A stretch of DNA of 7,382 bases from Chloroflexota bacterium. Its GTDB lineage: Bacteria > Chloroflexota > Dehalococcoidia > UBA1151 > TMED-70. The translations under genes were made by a program, and so were the position numbers. Under the pieces are notes generated by a model. It made no database searches. It had not been told where the DNA came from and saw only the letters and a list, made by a program, of their open reading frames with translations. The stretch spans positions 20,232 to 27,613 of the forward strand of contig PBLU01000022.1 of the NCBI GenBank assembly GCA_002721875.1, given 5' to 3'. This document shows, piece after piece, positions 6,346-7,382 of the stretch; within the stretch, counting starts at the first letter, position 1, and every line of letters starts with the position of its first letter.

Positions 6346-7268
6346 AACCAAAAATGCTGATATGGGGTGGGTTTGGTTGGTGTGCAAGTTCTCCTCTCGT
6401 ATACACACTTCAAAGAAATGCGAAGTATGCTCATTTTGGTTATACAAAAGTATGGAACTATTTTAAAGAAGAAAATAAAGGTATGTTGGATTTTTACCAA
6501 GTTTTTGATGGAACTTGGGAAAACTATAAGAGTCATGAAGAACCATCTCATCGATTGAATCTTACAGTTGATCTTGAACCTCTTCGTGATTTCTCTCTTT
6601 CACACCTTAAAAAACTTATGGAGAGTGAAAGGACAGAAAAAAACTTGATAGATTTTTATCACGCACTTTATGATCATGTTATTACTAAAGGTTATAAGTC
6701 TGTAGGTGATTATAACTACCGTAGTAATTGTGTCAAAGGTGATGAAAAAAAATATAACGAATTACTCATGTCTGAGTTTGATATTAAGGTTCTTGCAATT
6801 GTAAGAGATCCTATTCGTCGTACTTTTTCACGCTATCTTAATAAAAAGCGTATGGCAGAAACTGAAAATCTGCTTCTCAGTAATCTTAATTGGAAGGGAA
6901 CTACGATGAAGATTACTGATTATACGAAGAAGATAAATGCACTCTATGAAACATTTGGTAGAGATAGAACTCATGTTACTGTCATGGAAGAACTATGGGA
7001 AGGAGATGGTACTGCCAAGAAAGAACTCTCACAGTTCCTAGACCACCCGATTACAAATCTGTGGAAAAACCTTTATGCTCCAGACAGAGGTCACCTTGTA
7101 GAGTATGATAAGGATGTACCCTGTCAGGCATATGGACAGAACTTAGCAGAACTTACACCTGAGATGTATTATCAGTATCGTAAGGAGAATGATCACATAT
7201 ATCAAGCATGGAAACAGGAATTTGGATCACTTCCTTTACATTGGGGAGAACCAATTGAATATAGTTGA
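6342..7268 (+). CDS. Sulfotransferase-like protein 4, 308 aa (last rightward paralogue)
   Basis: The N terminus MLIWGGFGWCASSPL (5-19) carries the modified phosphosulfate loop, and DIKVLAIVRDPIRRTFSRYL (147-166) carries the 3'-phosphate-binding motif. GDYNYRSN (122-129) resembles the GD-x-SP-x-Y segment of carbohydrate sulfotransferases and is intact here, unlike in the previous copy. NLTVDLEPL (73-81), VMEELWEGDGTAKKELSQFL (214-233) and a C-terminal FGSLPLHWG (294-302) are shared with that copy, which marks a tandem duplication. The preferred ATG at 6342 overlaps the upstream TGA as ATGA, indicating coupled translation; the longer frame from a TTG at 6285 lies within the upstream gene and is rejected. 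The stop codon lies inside the -35 box of the promoter that follows. PAPS would have to come from the host or from a gene outside the window. Confidence 0.78.
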   Translation: MKPKMLIWGGFGWCASSPLVYTLQRNAKYAHFGYTKVWNYFKEENKGMLDFYQVFDGTWENYKSHEEPSHRLNLTVDLEPLRDFSLSHLKKLMESERTEKNLIDFYHALYDHVITKGYKSVGDYNYRSNCVKGDEKKYNELLMSEFDIKVLAIVRDPIRRTFSRYLNKKRMAETENLLLSNLNWKGTTMKITDYTKKINALYETFGRDRTHVTVMEELWEGDGTAKKELSQFLDHPITNLWKNLYAPDRGHLVEYDKDVPCQAYGQNLAELTPEMYYQYRKENDHIYQAWKQEFGSLPLHWGEPIEYS

Positions 7269-7293
7269 CAAGTATATGAAGAGGTGTTATACT
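7265..7293 (+). promoter_or_regulatory. Consensus sigma70-type promoter facing right, out of the cassette
   Basis: TTGACA (7265-7270) is a perfect -35 box, followed by a 17-base spacer and TATACT (7288-7293). The spacer ends GTGT, giving an extended -10 of TGnTATACT. The predicted RNA start is near 7300. The -35 box contains the TGA stop of the last sulfotransferase-like gene. It should drive the gene beyond the right edge. The sequence match is excellent; activity is inferred. Confidence 0.82.
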
Positions 7294-7298
7294 ATATT

Positions 7299-7382
7299 TG
7301 TTGGACGCAACATGGGAGTGACTGAATAAACTTACTGGCAACTGCTGGTTAAGGTGATGAGACACAGGTGGTGCTGCTACGA
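7299..7382 (+). other. Probable structured 5' leader RNA (cut by right edge)
   Basis: No convincing coding start is seen in the bases after the promoter. The expected transcript would open with a 5-bp hairpin, TGTTG pairing with CAACA around a GACG loop (7299-7312), at or next to the 5' end. A second possible stem, ACTGGC with GCTGGT around AACT (7334-7349), includes two G-U pairs. A G-rich segment with repeated GGTG follows (7353-7372). Only a five-codon micro-ORF (ATG at 7312) and an unclosed eight-codon frame (ATG at 7357) are present. A leader of at least 80 bases is unusually long for this compact genome and could be a regulatory RNA, but I cannot name a class. Confidence 0.4.

Noticed and set aside
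7312..7382. Coding starts in the right-hand leader (ATG at 7312, ATG at 7357)
   Set aside because: The first closes after five codons. The second has AAGG only two bases upstream and an odd Arg/Cys/Trp-rich product in the eight codons visible. Either could still be a regulatory micro-ORF, but support is too thin for a gene call.
425..7382. CRISPR array, insertion sequence, tRNA or integrase attachment site
   Set aside because: No regularly spaced short repeats, transposase or integrase motifs, terminal inverted repeats or tRNA-like cloverleaf were seen. The repeats present are explained by gene duplication.

Overview
The window looks like part of a tailed-phage genome, most likely a marine T4-like myovirus of the kind that infects picocyanobacteria. 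The reasons are low G+C overall, very dense gene packing with stop/start overlaps of 1 to 20 bases, no tRNA, rRNA or insertion sequence, and a gene set typical of phage carbohydrate-modification islands: a GT-A type glycosyltransferase, an SGNH-family esterase, a NodU/CmcH-type carbamoyltransferase and several sulfotransferase-like proteins. The host and phage assignment is an inference from gene content and style, because no structural or replication gene lies inside the window.

Layout. Two divergent gene runs start from a 31-bp spacer at 4480-4510. Leftward (minus strand) come a sulfotransferase-like protein (4479 to 3598), a previously hidden 29-residue mini-gene (3601 to 3512), an unrecognised 369-residue protein (3519 to 2410), a carbamoyltransferase (2426 to 1050) and an SGNH hydrolase (1069 to 425). 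All of these overlap at their ends, so they are probably one transcript. After a 32-bp gap the N-terminal 130 residues of a glycosyltransferase run off the left edge (392 to <1). Rightward (plus strand) come three more sulfotransferase-like paralogues (4511-5431, 5431-6345, 6342-7268), again joined by overlapping stop and start codons. The last 114 bp carry a promoter and what looks like a 5' leader for a gene beyond the right edge.

How it may work. The four sulfotransferase-like proteins share a modified 5'-phosphosulfate loop (GxGWxAxxPL), an RDPxRRxxS 3'-phosphate-binding motif and a common C-terminal region. Together with the carbamoyltransferase and SGNH enzyme they suggest a cassette that decorates a glycan with sulfate and carbamoyl groups and trims or transfers acyl groups. 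The target could be the virion surface or the host envelope. Modification of phage DNA by the carbamoyltransferase is an alternative.

Control. Each flank of the cassette has a strong sigma70-type promoter facing outward (TTGATA-17-TATAAT at the left end, TTGACA-17-TATACT at the right end). Each overlaps the end of the last cassette gene, and both share the same TGT extension before the -10 box. The cassette is thus bracketed by promoters that restart transcription of the neighbouring phage genes. Several conventional ORF starts in this window (GTG or TTG starts, or starts buried in a neighbouring gene) were moved downstream on the evidence of ribosome-binding sites, overlaps and paralogue alignment.
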